Source: Yersinia aleksiciae
GTDB taxonomy: Bacteria; Pseudomonadota; Gammaproteobacteria; Enterobacterales; Enterobacteriaceae
Assembly: GCF_001047675.1 (NCBI RefSeq)
Contig: NZ_CP011975.1
Coordinates: 1,714,073-1,778,072, forward strand
DNA length: 64,000 bases
Direction of reading: 5' to 3'
The position numbers and the translations under genes were made by a program. Shown one piece after another: positions 1-8,085 of the stretch (positions within the stretch are counted from its first letter, which is position 1; every line of letters starts with the position of its first letter). A model generated the notes under the pieces. That model was not told where the DNA came from and did no database searches. It saw only the letters and a program-made list of their open reading frames with translations.

Positions 1-301
1 TATCCCAAGGCACAATCGGGCATGCCTGTGGCTGCCAGTCAGTGACACCTATCGCGGCCAGCCGGGATTCCAGTTTCTCCGAAGCAACACCTTCAGCGCC
101 AATGCCGGAGAGGTCCCCTTTCACATCCGCCAGGAATACGGGTACGCCAATGCGGGAGAATTGCTCGGCCATCTTTTGCAAAGTGACGGTTTTACCGGTC
201 CCCGTCGCCCCAGTAATCAAGCCATGGCGGTTTGCCAGTGCCGATAGAATCACCAAGTCTTGCGCCGGCAGTGCTTTGCCGATAAGTAATGTTTCGCTCA
301 T
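1..301 (-). CDS. yjgR: YjgR, HerA/DUF853-type P-loop ATPase (5' part only)
   Basis: This is the first 100 codons of a minus-strand gene whose remainder lies beyond the left edge of the window. The product starts [14 protein letters not shown] and carries a clear Walker A loop, GATGTGKT, near residues 35-42, followed by [12 protein letters not shown]. That arrangement is typical of YjgR/DUF853 proteins, which belong to the HerA/FtsK-like helicase ATPases. The cellular role of this family is not well established. The start is the ATG at 299-301. Only the N-terminal nucleotide-binding part is visible, so integrity of the gene cannot be judged. Confidence 0.85.
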   Translation of the reverse strand, partial: MSETLLIGKALPAQDLVILSALANRHGLITGATGTGKTVTLQKMAEQFSRIGVPVFLADVKGDLSGIGAEGVASEKLESRLAAIGVTDWQPQACPIVPWD

Positions 302-398
302 AAACCTTTCACCCCATCGCTGCTAGATAATTGATTATAAGCATGCCATTGGCGCAAACGGATTAATTTATATCGGAATGGGATTTGGGTAGGGATAA

Positions 399-425
399 GC
401 CAGCTTTCGGGGGACGAAAGCTGGC
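399..425 (-). terminator. Stem-loop after ppiA
   Basis: A perfect 11-bp stem (399-409 with 415-425) with a 5-nt loop lies just after the ppiA stop codon. The minus-strand sequence that follows begins TTATCCC, so the U-tract is weak. It is probably the ppiA terminator, or an mRNA-stabilising hairpin. Confidence 0.5.
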
Positions 426-433
426 ATAACTGA

Positions 434-1003
434 TTAAGGCAACACTTTCGCTGACAGGATAGTTATCGGCTTAACCGGCACATTCTGATACGGGCCGACG
501 TTTTCCGTCTGAACCTGGGAGATTTTCTCTACCACATCCATGCCTTTTACCACTTTACCGAACACGGCATAACCAAAGTCGCGCTGGCCATGATCGAGGA
601 ACGCATTGTCTGCTACGTTGAGGAAGAACTGGCTGGTGGCGCTGTCTTTATCTGCGGTACGGGCCATCGAGATGGTGCCACGCAGGTTACGCAAGCCATT
701 ATCCGCTTCGTTTTTGATTGGCGTTTTAGCGGTTTTTTGTTTGAAATCAGCGGTGAAGCCGCCACCTTGAACCATAAAGCCAGGAATAACACGGTGGAAA
801 ATAGTGTTGTTGTAGTAGCCGTTGTTGACGTAATCAACGAAGTTTTGTGTTGAAATCGGGGCCTTCTGGCTATTGAGTTCCAACTCAATATTCCCAACCG
901 ATGTCGTTAACAACACATGAGGTTCACCGGCAGCTAAAGCAGCGGGTGCCACGGCGCTGAGGGAACAAAGTGCGATGAAGGTCACTAAAGTACGTTTGAA
1001 CAT
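434..1003 (-). CDS. ppiA: Periplasmic peptidyl-prolyl cis-trans isomerase A (cyclophilin)
   Basis: This is a 189-residue cyclophilin that isomerises prolyl peptide bonds during folding of exported proteins. Residues 1-24 form a Sec signal peptide with a hydrophobic core and an ALA-A cleavage region, placing the enzyme in the periplasm. The cyclophilin motifs [14 protein letters not shown] and [10 protein letters not shown] are intact, as is the C-terminal [14 protein letters not shown]. Its length matches the enterobacterial PpiA family (about 190 residues). The start at 1003 has an AAGGA ribosome binding site. The order ppiA next to tsgA/nirB is the normal enteric one; here a beta-glucoside locus and a copper locus separate them. 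Confidence 0.96.
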   Translation of the reverse strand: MFKRTLVTFIALCSLSAVAPAALAAGEPHVLLTTSVGNIELELNSQKAPISTQNFVDYVNNGYYNNTIFHRVIPGFMVQGGGFTADFKQKTAKTPIKNEADNGLRNLRGTISMARTADKDSATSQFFLNVADNAFLDHGQRDFGYAVFGKVVKGMDVVEKISQVQTENVGPYQNVPVKPITILSAKVLP

Positions 1004-1356
1004 TAACGGTTCCTTTCTGTGGGGTACAAACAGCGGAAAAGCGCTTTGATTCTAGAGAGCTAACCCGCGTAATGCCACCCATTTACCGATTTTTACGTAA
1101 CAAAATGCGCATTTTCGCTGAAAACGCGTCACTACGATGAATAAGCGGCACAATAGCGATCAATTAGCCAAATTAACCCATCAAGGCATTCCACGGCAAC
1201 AGTGAAATTCTGCAACCAAGATCACGTCTTGCTGATTTTCTTACCCACTATCTGTCGTTTTTGGGAGAAACATCCCATTTTGTTTCTGGCTAATCGTTAA
1301 TCTGCCTCCAAATGAGAGCGCTCTCATTTCTAATTCATCCATTTTGAGGCCAAATT
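1004..1356. other. Intergenic region between divergent ppiA and GH4 gene
   Basis: No gene is seen in these 353 bases. They must hold the promoters of ppiA (leftward) and the 6-phospho-beta-glucosidase gene (rightward). A 14-bp perfect palindrome, AAAATGCGCATTTT, at 1102-1115 lies about 100 bases upstream of ppiA and could be a regulator site; I cannot assign it. The other clear site is the operator at 1310-1329. Confidence 0.6.
1310..1329. promoter_or_regulatory. Palindromic operator for the adjacent LacI-type regulator
   Basis: AAATGAGAGCGCTCTCATTT is a perfect 20-bp palindrome with a central CG, the usual form of LacI/GalR-family operators. It ends 27 bases before the start codon of the glycosidase gene, which suits repression of that promoter. 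Assignment to the regulator at 2757-3743 is inferred from adjacency. Confidence 0.75.
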
Positions 1357-2670
1357 ATGAAAACCTTTAAAATTGCCATTATTGGTGGCGGTAGTAGCTA
1401 TACCCCTGAGTTGGTTGATGGGCTGATTCAGCGCATTGACCAGTTACCGGTCACCGAGTTGGCATTGGCTGATGTCGAATTGGGTCGTCAAAAAGTGGAG
1501 ATTATTGCCGCACTGACCCGCAGAATGTTGGATCGCCACGGGCTGGAGCAAGTGAAAGTCAGTGTTCACTTCTCACTGGATACCGCCATCGAAGGAGCCA
1601 GCTTTGTGCTGACCCAGTTCCGTGTCGGCCAGCTCCCTGCGCGGGCGGCGGACGAACGTTTGGGGCTAAAATATAACCTGCTCGGGCAGGAAACCACGGG
1701 GGTCGGCGGTTTTGCCAAAGCACTGCGCACCATTCCAGTGATGCTTGATATTGCGGCTAAAGTCGAGCGACTGGCACCGGACGCCTGGATCATTAACTTC
1801 ACCAATCCCGCCGGGATCGTCACCGAAGCGGTGACCCGTTATAGCAACGCGAAAATTATCGGTCTGTGTAATGTCCCGATCAGCATGCATCATATGATTG
1901 CCAATTTACTGCAAGCACCTTATGAAGATATCCAACTGCGCTTTGCTGGATTAAACCATATGGTGTGGGTGCATGAGGTGTTGCAGCAGGGTAAGAATGT
2001 CACCGCCGATGTGATGGACATGCTGTGTGACGGTGCATCGCTGACCATGAACAATATTAAGGAAGCACCATGGCCACCGGAATTCCTGCGAGCAATGGGA
2101 GCAATTCCTTGTCCGTATCATCGCTATTTCTACCAGACTCAGGATATGCTGGCAGAAGAGATGGCCGCTGCCGCTGAGCGGGGTACGCGCGCGGAGCAGG
2201 TGATGCAAGTAGAAAAAGAGCTGTTCGATCTGTACGCTGATCCCCATCTGGACAGCAAACCTGAGCAGCTCAGCTTCCGTGGCGGATCATTTTATTCTGA
2301 AGTTGCATTAGAACTCATTCGTGCTATTTATAATAATTTAGGGACACAATTAGTTGTGAATACAACAAACCGTGGTGCGATTCGCGGTTTATCCGACGGC
2401 TCTGTGGTAGAAACTAACTGTATTGTCGATGCACAAGGTGCTCATCCACTCACTTTCGGCCCCTTACCTGTGGCGATGCATGGGTTAACGCAGCAAGTCA
2501 AAGCCTATGAACGTCTGACCATTGAAGCGGCGGTGCACGGTGATCGCCGCAGTGCCTTGTTGGCACTAGTGACTAACCCACTGATTGCTAACGCCAGCAT
2601 TGCTCAGCCACTGTTGGAAGAGGTTCTACAGGTCAATAAACCTTACTTGCCTCAGTTCGCAGATTTGTGA
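1357..2670 (+). CDS. 6-phospho-beta-glucosidase, glycoside hydrolase family 4
   Basis: This 437-residue GH4 enzyme should hydrolyse phosphorylated beta-glucosides (such as cellobiose or arbutin/salicin 6-phosphate) in the cytoplasm by the NAD+- and divalent-metal-dependent mechanism of the family. Visible features are the N-terminal dinucleotide loop GGGSSYTPELVDGL, the NPAG segment, and the metal-site motifs GLCNVP and GLNHM (Cys and His ligands in GH4). Length is normal for LicH/CelF-type enzymes. It sits downstream of a perfect LacI-type operator and 86 bases before a LacI-type regulator gene. No PTS transporter gene is nearby, so the substrate must be imported and phosphorylated by a system encoded elsewhere. 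The specific substrate is not readable from the sequence. Confidence 0.9.
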   Translation: MKTFKIAIIGGGSSYTPELVDGLIQRIDQLPVTELALADVELGRQKVEIIAALTRRMLDRHGLEQVKVSVHFSLDTAIEGASFVLTQFRVGQLPARAADERLGLKYNLLGQETTGVGGFAKALRTIPVMLDIAAKVERLAPDAWIINFTNPAGIVTEAVTRYSNAKIIGLCNVPISMHHMIANLLQAPYEDIQLRFAGLNHMVWVHEVLQQGKNVTADVMDMLCDGASLTMNNIKEAPWPPEFLRAMGAIPCPYHRYFYQTQDMLAEEMAAAAERGTRAEQVMQVEKELFDLYADPHLDSKPEQLSFRGGSFYSEVALELIRAIYNNLGTQLVVNTTNRGAIRGLSDGSVVETNCIVDAQGAHPLTFGPLPVAMHGLTQQVKAYERLTIEAAVHGDRRSALLALVTNPLIANASIAQPLLEEVLQVNKPYLPQFADL

Positions 2671-2683
2671 TGTTAACTAATTG

Positions 2684-2742
2684 ATACCCAAAGTTATTGG
2701 AGTTGCAGTCAACACAGCTGCAACTTGAAAGATGGCAGGTAT
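2684..2742. repeat. Short ERIC-like palindromic repeat
   Basis: This 59-bp imperfect palindrome begins ATACCC and ends GGTAT, with inner arms AGTTGCAG and GCTGCAACT. The outer ends match those of the full ERIC copy at 37728-37852, but the conserved ERIC core is missing. It lies between the glycosidase and regulator genes and would form a hairpin in their transcript. A related, more degraded copy lies at 12590-12646. Confidence 0.6.
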
Positions 2743-2756
2743 ATCAGGAGTAGCAG

Positions 2757-3743
2757 ATGGTGACACTGGAAGATGTCGCGGTATTAGCCGGGGTTTCCCG
2801 CGCTACGGTTTCCCGCGTGGTCAACGGTGATACCAATGTCAAAGCCCTGACTCGCGAAAAGGTAGAACAAGCGGTCGCGGTGTTGGGTTACACCCCAAAC
2901 CCTGCCGCACGGGCATTGGCATCGAGCCAAAGTAATACACTCGGGCTGGTGACCACCTCCTATCGTGGCGGCTTCTTTGGCGCATTGATGGATTTTGTGC
3001 AAACGGAAACCGAGTCTCAGGGTAAGCAGTTATTAGTCACTCAGGGGCGGGATAATGCGGATAAAGAGTGGCAGGCTATTCAGCGCCTGTATAACTTACG
3101 CTGTGACGGCTTAATCCTCCATGTCCGTTTTCTCAGTGATGAAAGATTGCGCCAGTTGGCTGCCGCAGATCGCTCATTCGTCTTGTTAGATCGGTTAGTT
3201 CCCGGTCTTGAAGCTCGCTGTGTCACCTTCGATCACCGCCGCGCCAGCCAAATGGCGACACAGGTACTTATCGATGCGGGTCATCGGCACATTGCGTGCA
3301 TCAGTGGTTCCGCACAGCGTCACTCCAGCGAGTTGCGTCGTCAGGGGTTTATCGATGCCATGCAATCGGCTGGTTTGACACCCGTCGCCTGTGTGGAGGG
3401 GGTTTATGATCTGGAGAGTGGCTATCAGCGCGCTGACGAGATCCTCAAACAGCCTCATTTGCCGACGGCGATTTATTGCTGCAATGAAGAGATGGCCATT
3501 GGTGCACTGTTGGCTATCAATAAGCATCATTTGCAGGTACCGCAGGATATCTCATTGATTTGCTACGACAGTGGCGAACGCGCACCTTTTGTCTGCCCGG
3601 CATTAACTAGCCTGCATTTTCCCATTGTCGAAATGGCGCAATACGCCACGCAATTACTGATTAACCCGCAACTCCCACCAGCCAACTTCCCACCAGCGAT
3701 TATCATGCGCGATTCGGTGATGCCACCCAACGAGTTCCATTGA
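2757..3743 (+). CDS. LacI/GalR-family transcriptional regulator
   Basis: This is a 328-residue repressor of standard LacI-family length. The N-terminal helix-turn-helix reads TLEDVAVLAGVSRATVSRVV, followed by the hinge segment GYTPNPAARALAS (about residues 45-57) that contacts the operator centre. The remainder is a periplasmic-binding-protein-like sugar domain (from LGLVTT onward). It has a good AGGAG ribosome binding site 7 bases before ATG. It follows the GH4 gene by 86 bases and very probably controls it through the palindrome at 1310-1329, with a phosphorylated beta-glucoside as likely inducer. That effector assignment is inference from context. Confidence 0.9.
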   Translation: MVTLEDVAVLAGVSRATVSRVVNGDTNVKALTREKVEQAVAVLGYTPNPAARALASSQSNTLGLVTTSYRGGFFGALMDFVQTETESQGKQLLVTQGRDNADKEWQAIQRLYNLRCDGLILHVRFLSDERLRQLAAADRSFVLLDRLVPGLEARCVTFDHRRASQMATQVLIDAGHRHIACISGSAQRHSSELRRQGFIDAMQSAGLTPVACVEGVYDLESGYQRADEILKQPHLPTAIYCCNEEMAIGALLAINKHHLQVPQDISLICYDSGERAPFVCPALTSLHFPIVEMAQYATQLLINPQLPPANFPPAIIMRDSVMPPNEFH

Positions 3744-3745
3744 TT

Positions 3746-3776
3746 GAAAAAACGTGGCAAGCAACTGCCTGCCACG
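3746..3776 (-). terminator. Rho-independent terminator of the copper receptor gene
   Basis: Read leftward, a 7-bp stem (TGCCACG 3770-3776 with CGTGGCA 3753-3759) is followed directly by six T residues (3752-3747 on the minus strand). This fits termination of the leftward copper-receptor transcript. It may also limit rightward transcription from the LacI-type gene, but there is no T-tract in that direction. Confidence 0.75.
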
Positions 3777-3825
3777 CTGATTTATGGCTAATGGCTCTCT
3801 CCAACGTCAAGGACGAAGATAGCGC

Positions 3826-5868
3826 TTAGAACGTCACATTCAACTTCGCCCAAAGTGTCCTGCCCGGCTCATTCACTGGCGTATTGACGGAATAACCAAA
3901 CCCGCTGTTACCCGCCAGATTAAGATGTTCGCTGTAGGCTTTATTCAGCAGATTATCGATGCCCCCGCTGACCTTCACTTGTGGCGTGATTTTGTAGGCC
4001 ACATTGGCCGAGAGCACACCGAAGCCCGCGCTGTCGGCGAAATCTTTACCGACCACGTTGCCTTCGTTAATCGCCACCCGATGCTGACTGCTGACCAGAC
4101 GCCATAGTGCGGTGCTGCTCCAGTTGCCAGTTTCATAGGTCAGCCCCAGCCGTGCTTCAAGAGGGGGAATTTGCGGCAGTGGGCGATTATTGCTGGTGTT
4201 TTCGCCCCACGCGTAGGCCAGACTGGCATCTGCTTTCCAGTGGTCGTTGAAGGCATATCCTGCCCCCATCTCACCGCCCATGATGGTTGCATTGATATTA
4301 TCCGCCTGACTAATACGCAGGTTTTTGGGATCATACTTGAACAGAATAAAATCATTCACCCGGCCCAGATAAGCAGAGACCCAACCGTTTAGCTGCTTGC
4401 CACTGTACTTCGCGCCAATATCAAGCTGGGTGGTCTTTTCACTTTTTACCCCCTCAAAAGCACTGGTTGACCCTGTTGGCCCGAACGTCGGGGAAAATAG
4501 CTCCCAATAATCGGGAAAACGCTCGGTGTGGCCCACTCCGGCATACCACATCACCGGAGCATCGGCCAGATTATGCTCAAAACGCATAAAGCCTGCGGGG
4601 AGTGTGGCAGAGCGCGATGGCTCATTAGCACGGGTATAATTAGTGACCTGATTATGGTCCAGACGAGTGCCGGTAATCAGCTTATCTTGCTCACTCATCG
4701 TCCATGTCAGTTCGCCGAACAGACCATAGTTCGCGAAGCTGGCATTTTTGTTCCACGTATTCTGTGTGTTCTTGCGATGGGTATTGGTTTGCATATCACT
4801 GCCGGCTTCTAATTTCAGGTCCTCCCACAACCAGGTTCCCATCACTCTGCCACCAATGGTGCGACGGTCCAGATTACTGGTCATCGCCATCATCGGCGGG
4901 GTACGTAAGGTATGGTTATCCATAATATGATTGACATAGTTGTAGTAAACCTTGGCTTCAATCTTATCCAGCACCTCGCCAATATTGGTTTTCTCGAAGC
5001 GCGCCCCTAGGCTTTCCCGCAAGAACTGAGAGCCGTCCATGCCGCGCCCAGCATAGCTTGCCTCACCATCGCCTTTGCCTGCTGTCAGTTCGAGCAAAGT
5101 ATCGCTATCTGGTGTCCAGCCCAGTGCAACATCCGCATTCCATTTGTCCCACTTCGATGGCACTCGAGTGCCGTCGCCATCCTTATAATTCCCCGCTTGA
5201 GACTGATTCCCCATCATGCGCAGATAGCCCTGCTCGTTGCCCAGACTGGCATCGAGATTCTTATCCCAGCGCCCGTTGGAACCCACCAGCAAGCTGGCAT
5301 TCCCTTTGACGCCCGCCTGATCAAAATGGGGTTGTTCGCGCTCAAACAGAATCGTACCAGCGGAAGCGCCTGGGCCCCATAGCACCGATTGCGGCCCTTT
5401 CACTACCGTCAGCAGGTCAAAGCTCTCCGGTGAAATATAGGAGGTGGGCGCATCCATCCGTGACGGGCAGGTACCCAGTGTTTCAGCGCCATCAGTCAGA
5501 ATCTTGATGCGCGAACCAAACATGCCACGGAAAACCACATCGCCGTTGGTGCCGCCATTACGGACTTGCGAAAAACCGGGGATAGTTTTCAGGTAGTCCG
5601 CACCATCACTGGCTGGGACGGGCTGACGCGGCGTTTTAGGGGAAGTGACGATGGTGAGCGGCGAATACTGAGGGGCGGTGACCGTCATCACCTCGCCGTC
5701 ATTGGTTTTTTTATCGCCGCGATTATCGGTGCCGTGATTCGTCGCATGATCTGCCGCCACGAGATGATCCGGTGCCGCTGCCGTCGCATGTAAGGTCAAT
5801 ACAGAAAGCGCGGAAGTCACTGCACACGCTAATAAAGTTTTTTTATAACCGTTATTCTTACCAGACAT
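3826..5868 (-). CDS. TonB-dependent copper receptor (OprC/NosA type)
   Basis: This 680-residue outer-membrane beta-barrel receptor should take up copper, using TonB-ExbBD energy. It has a signal peptide (about residues 1-31), then a His/Asp-rich linker (HLVAADHATNHG), a plug domain with FRGMFGSRIKILTDG and VVKGPQSVLWGPGASAGT, and a barrel ending in the aromatic residue of LNVTF. The plug segment LGTCPSRMDAPTSYISP is the hallmark of the OprC/NosA copper-receptor branch. The start has an AAGGA ribosome binding site. Upstream, in the same orientation, lies a metal-binding-looking DUF2946 protein; the pair probably forms one copper-acquisition unit. Copper specificity is from family knowledge. 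Confidence 0.88.
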   Translation of the reverse strand: MSGKNNGYKKTLLACAVTSALSVLTLHATAAAPDHLVAADHATNHGTDNRGDKKTNDGEVMTVTAPQYSPLTIVTSPKTPRQPVPASDGADYLKTIPGFSQVRNGGTNGDVVFRGMFGSRIKILTDGAETLGTCPSRMDAPTSYISPESFDLLTVVKGPQSVLWGPGASAGTILFEREQPHFDQAGVKGNASLLVGSNGRWDKNLDASLGNEQGYLRMMGNQSQAGNYKDGDGTRVPSKWDKWNADVALGWTPDSDTLLELTAGKGDGEASYAGRGMDGSQFLRESLGARFEKTNIGEVLDKIEAKVYYNYVNHIMDNHTLRTPPMMAMTSNLDRRTIGGRVMGTWLWEDLKLEAGSDMQTNTHRKNTQNTWNKNASFANYGLFGELTWTMSEQDKLITGTRLDHNQVTNYTRANEPSRSATLPAGFMRFEHNLADAPVMWYAGVGHTERFPDYWELFSPTFGPTGSTSAFEGVKSEKTTQLDIGAKYSGKQLNGWVSAYLGRVNDFILFKYDPKNLRISQADNINATIMGGEMGAGYAFNDHWKADASLAYAWGENTSNNRPLPQIPPLEARLGLTYETGNWSSTALWRLVSSQHRVAINEGNVVGKDFADSAGFGVLSANVAYKITPQVKVSGGIDNLLNKAYSEHLNLAGNSGFGYSVNTPVNEPGRTLWAKLNVTF

Positions 5869-5976
5869 AATTATTCCTTGGGCAATAGAAATGAGTCCGG
5901 TGGAGATTTCTCATACCAGAGAACTCACACCAGATAATCCACAGCAAATAAGTGGTTTTGATTTTTTATTGAATGT

Positions 5977-6429
5977 TCAGGAATAAAAGGCAGGCGGTGC
6001 GCGGGGTTGGCTCTCGGAATAGCGGCCTTTGATGACAAGCGTATAGATAAATAGCGGCGGAGATAACTCAGCCAGCAGTAATGCAGAGCGAATGTCCGCT
6101 TTAAATGCGGTATTGAGCAAGGGCAGATGGGTCAGTAAGACACAATATCCACAGGCGGCATGGTTCATCATCATGCCGTCATGACTGCCCCCGTGCTCAT
6201 CGGCATCGGTTGTTTTAGCGTCATGATGGACATCAGGCCCACTGCCGTGGTGACTCGCCATATCCATCGCACCATCAGCCATGGTCATGGTCATGGCGGA
6301 CGTGTTTCTTTCGTAGGAAAGCGTCAGTGAGACTGAAACCACCGGGGCAATAAATAACATCAGAATCGCGGCTATCCCTAGCCAGGCAGAATAGCGCCTG
6401 CTGCGATAAAAAATTTGACCTAATGGCAC
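5977..6429 (-). CDS. DUF2946 His/Met-rich membrane or periplasmic protein
   Basis: This 150-residue protein has an N-terminal hydrophobic segment (about residues 14-35) that could be a signal anchor. A strongly His/Met/Asp-rich stretch follows at about 44-92 (MTMTMADGAMDMASHH, then DVHHDAK and DGMMMNHAACGYC), which looks suited to binding Cu(I)/Cu(II). It then has a second hydrophobic segment and ends RAPPAFYS, as DUF2946 proteins often do. The family often sits beside TonB copper receptors, as here (gap 108 bases). The only reasonable start in this frame is GTG at 6429, because the frame is closed upstream by a TAA with no ATG between. It overlaps the stop of a 16-codon mini-ORF at 6420-6470. 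Confidence 0.72.
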   Translation of the reverse strand: MPLGQIFYRSRRYSAWLGIAAILMLFIAPVVSVSLTLSYERNTSAMTMTMADGAMDMASHHGSGPDVHHDAKTTDADEHGGSHDGMMMNHAACGYCVLLTHLPLLNTAFKADIRSALLLAELSPPLFIYTLVIKGRYSESQPRAPPAFYS

Positions 6430-6470
6430 CAGTGCACCAATAGCATTGCAGCCATGATCCCACTTTTCAT
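6420..6470 (-). CDS. Possible 16-residue leader peptide overlapping the DUF2946 start
   Basis: ATG at 6470 follows AAAGGAAC at good spacing and opens MKSGIMAAMLLVHWCH, ending in TAG at 6420-6422, inside the start of the GTG-initiated DUF2946 gene. Overlap of its stop with the downstream start would allow translational coupling. It is short and may be fortuitous; homologues would have to be compared. Confidence 0.3.
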   Translation of the reverse strand: MKSGIMAAMLLVHWCH

Positions 6471-6852
6471 CACGATAGTTCCTTTATCTCAATAACAACT
6501 AATAGAATACGATTGATTACTCTCTGTTTTATGAACAGTTTTTGTTAACCCTGAGGTGTCAAGGTCGCGGGGAGGATCATATCTGAACCCATCTAAATGC
6601 GGCGTTAAATCTCATTAAATTAAGAGTATTTCTCATAATCTCTGAGCCGGAATATGTGACGCCTCACTATTATTCTCCATCACATTTCATTCATTACATT
6701 AAAAGTTGGATGTAAATCACAAAAACTCACTATGCCTGTGCTAGGATCCGCCGCCTGAGAAGTGAATGGGTTAGAACCCTTTTTATTGATGTGCTTACTA
6801 TGGTTGTATTAACTATGGTCGTATTAACTCTATGCTGAAACAGGCCCCATCT
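6430..6852. other. Intergenic region between DUF2946 and tsgA
   Basis: Apart from the mini-ORF at its left end, this region holds no convincing gene. It should contain the divergent promoters of the copper unit and of tsgA. The only obvious structure is a 15-bp unit repeated twice in tandem at 6798-6827 (CTATGGTTGTATTAA and CTATGGTCGTATTAA), immediately before the tsgA start region. Confidence 0.5.
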
Positions 6853-8037
6853 ATGAATGACAGCAATCGCCTTCGACTCACTTGGATAAGTTACTTTTCT
6901 TACGCCCTAACCGGTGCGTTAGTTATTGTCACCGGAATGGTGATGGGGAATATCGCAGAGTATTTCAATCTGCCTATTGCCAGTATGAGTAACACATTTA
7001 CTTTCCTCAATGCAGGTATTCTGATCTCCATTTTCCTTAATGCCTGGTTGATGGAAATCATTCCATTAAAACGTCAGTTGGTATTTGGCTTTATTCTGAT
7101 GTTGATAGCGATTGCCGGATTGATGGTGGGTCATAATCTGATGGTCTTCTCCATCAGCATGTTTATCCTCGGGGTGGTTAGCGGGATCACCATGTCGATC
7201 GGGACTTTCCTGATAACCCATATGTATGAAGGGCGTCAGCGTGGCTCCCGCCTGCTGTTTACCGACTCATTCTTTAGTATGGCGGGGATGATCTTCCCTG
7301 TGGCGGCGGCGATGCTGTTGGCACGTCATATCGAGTGGTACTGGGTGTATGCCTGCATCGGCCTGCTGTATGTGGGGATTTTCGTACTGACACTCTGCTC
7401 TGAGTTCCCGGTTCTGGGCCATAAAGCCAGCGGTGAAAACAAGCCAGTAGCGAAAGAGAAATGGGGCATTGGCGTGCTATTCCTGTCGATTGCTGCACTG
7501 TGCTACATCTTGGGTCAACTCGGCTTCATCCAATGGGTGCCGGAATACGCCACCAAAACCTTCAATATGGATATCAGCCAGGCTGGCCAACTGGTGAGTA
7601 ACTTCTGGATCTCCTACATGATTGGGATGTGGGTGTTCAGCTTTATTCTGCGCTTCTTTGACCTGCAACGTATCGTGACCGTGCTGGCTGCGCTGGCAAC
7701 ACTGGCAATGTACCTGTTCGTCAGCACCGATAATCCGGCCTATCTGAGCTACTACATTCTGGCGTTAGGTTTTGTCTCCAGTGCCATCTACACCACACTG
7801 ATTACGCTCGGATCGCTGCAAACCAAAGTGTCCTCACCCAAGCTGGTGAACTTCATTCTGACCTGCGGCACCGTAGGGACCATGTTGACCTTCGTTGTCA
7901 CTGGCCCGATTGTGGCGAACAGTGGTGTTCATGCCGCGTTGACCACAGCAAACGGTCTGTATCTGGCGGTATTCGTGATGTGCCTGATTCTGGGCTTCTT
8001 CACCAAGCACCGTAGCCACGGTCATGCAACACACTGA
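6853..8037 (+). CDS. tsgA: TsgA, MFS transporter beside the nir operon
   Basis: This is a 394-residue major facilitator protein with about 12 predicted membrane helices. It belongs to the TsgA family, first noted in Salmonella as tellurite/selenite-growth associated; its natural substrate is unclear. The N-terminus [20 protein letters not shown] and the [14 protein letters not shown] segment match the family closely. An in-frame ATG at 6832 would add seven residues; I prefer 6853 (MNDSNR) because it gives the family's usual length and N-terminus. Neither start has a strong ribosome binding site. tsgA precedes nirB in enteric bacteria; here codA lies between them in the opposite orientation. 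Confidence 0.9.
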   Translation: MNDSNRLRLTWISYFSYALTGALVIVTGMVMGNIAEYFNLPIASMSNTFTFLNAGILISIFLNAWLMEIIPLKRQLVFGFILMLIAIAGLMVGHNLMVFSISMFILGVVSGITMSIGTFLITHMYEGRQRGSRLLFTDSFFSMAGMIFPVAAAMLLARHIEWYWVYACIGLLYVGIFVLTLCSEFPVLGHKASGENKPVAKEKWGIGVLFLSIAALCYILGQLGFIQWVPEYATKTFNMDISQAGQLVSNFWISYMIGMWVFSFILRFFDLQRIVTVLAALATLAMYLFVSTDNPAYLSYYILALGFVSSAIYTTLITLGSLQTKVSSPKLVNFILTCGTVGTMLTFVVTGPIVANSGVHAALTTANGLYLAVFVMCLILGFFTKHRSHGHATH

Positions 8038-8046
8038 TTGATGTAC

Positions 8047-8083
8047 AAACTGCCCTGCTGCCATTGCGGTAGCAGGGCAGTTT
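8047..8083. terminator. Bidirectional terminator between tsgA and codA
   Basis: A perfect 13-bp GC-rich stem (8047-8059 with 8071-8083) with a short loop lies between the convergent tsgA and codA stop codons, flanked by AAA on one side and TTT on the other. It fits a shared terminator. Confidence 0.75.
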
Positions 8084-8085
8084 CC

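Noticed and set aside
6275-6463. 62-codon minus-strand frame overlapping the DUF2946 start
   Set aside because: It is out of frame with the DUF2946 protein and has no signal peptide or family features.
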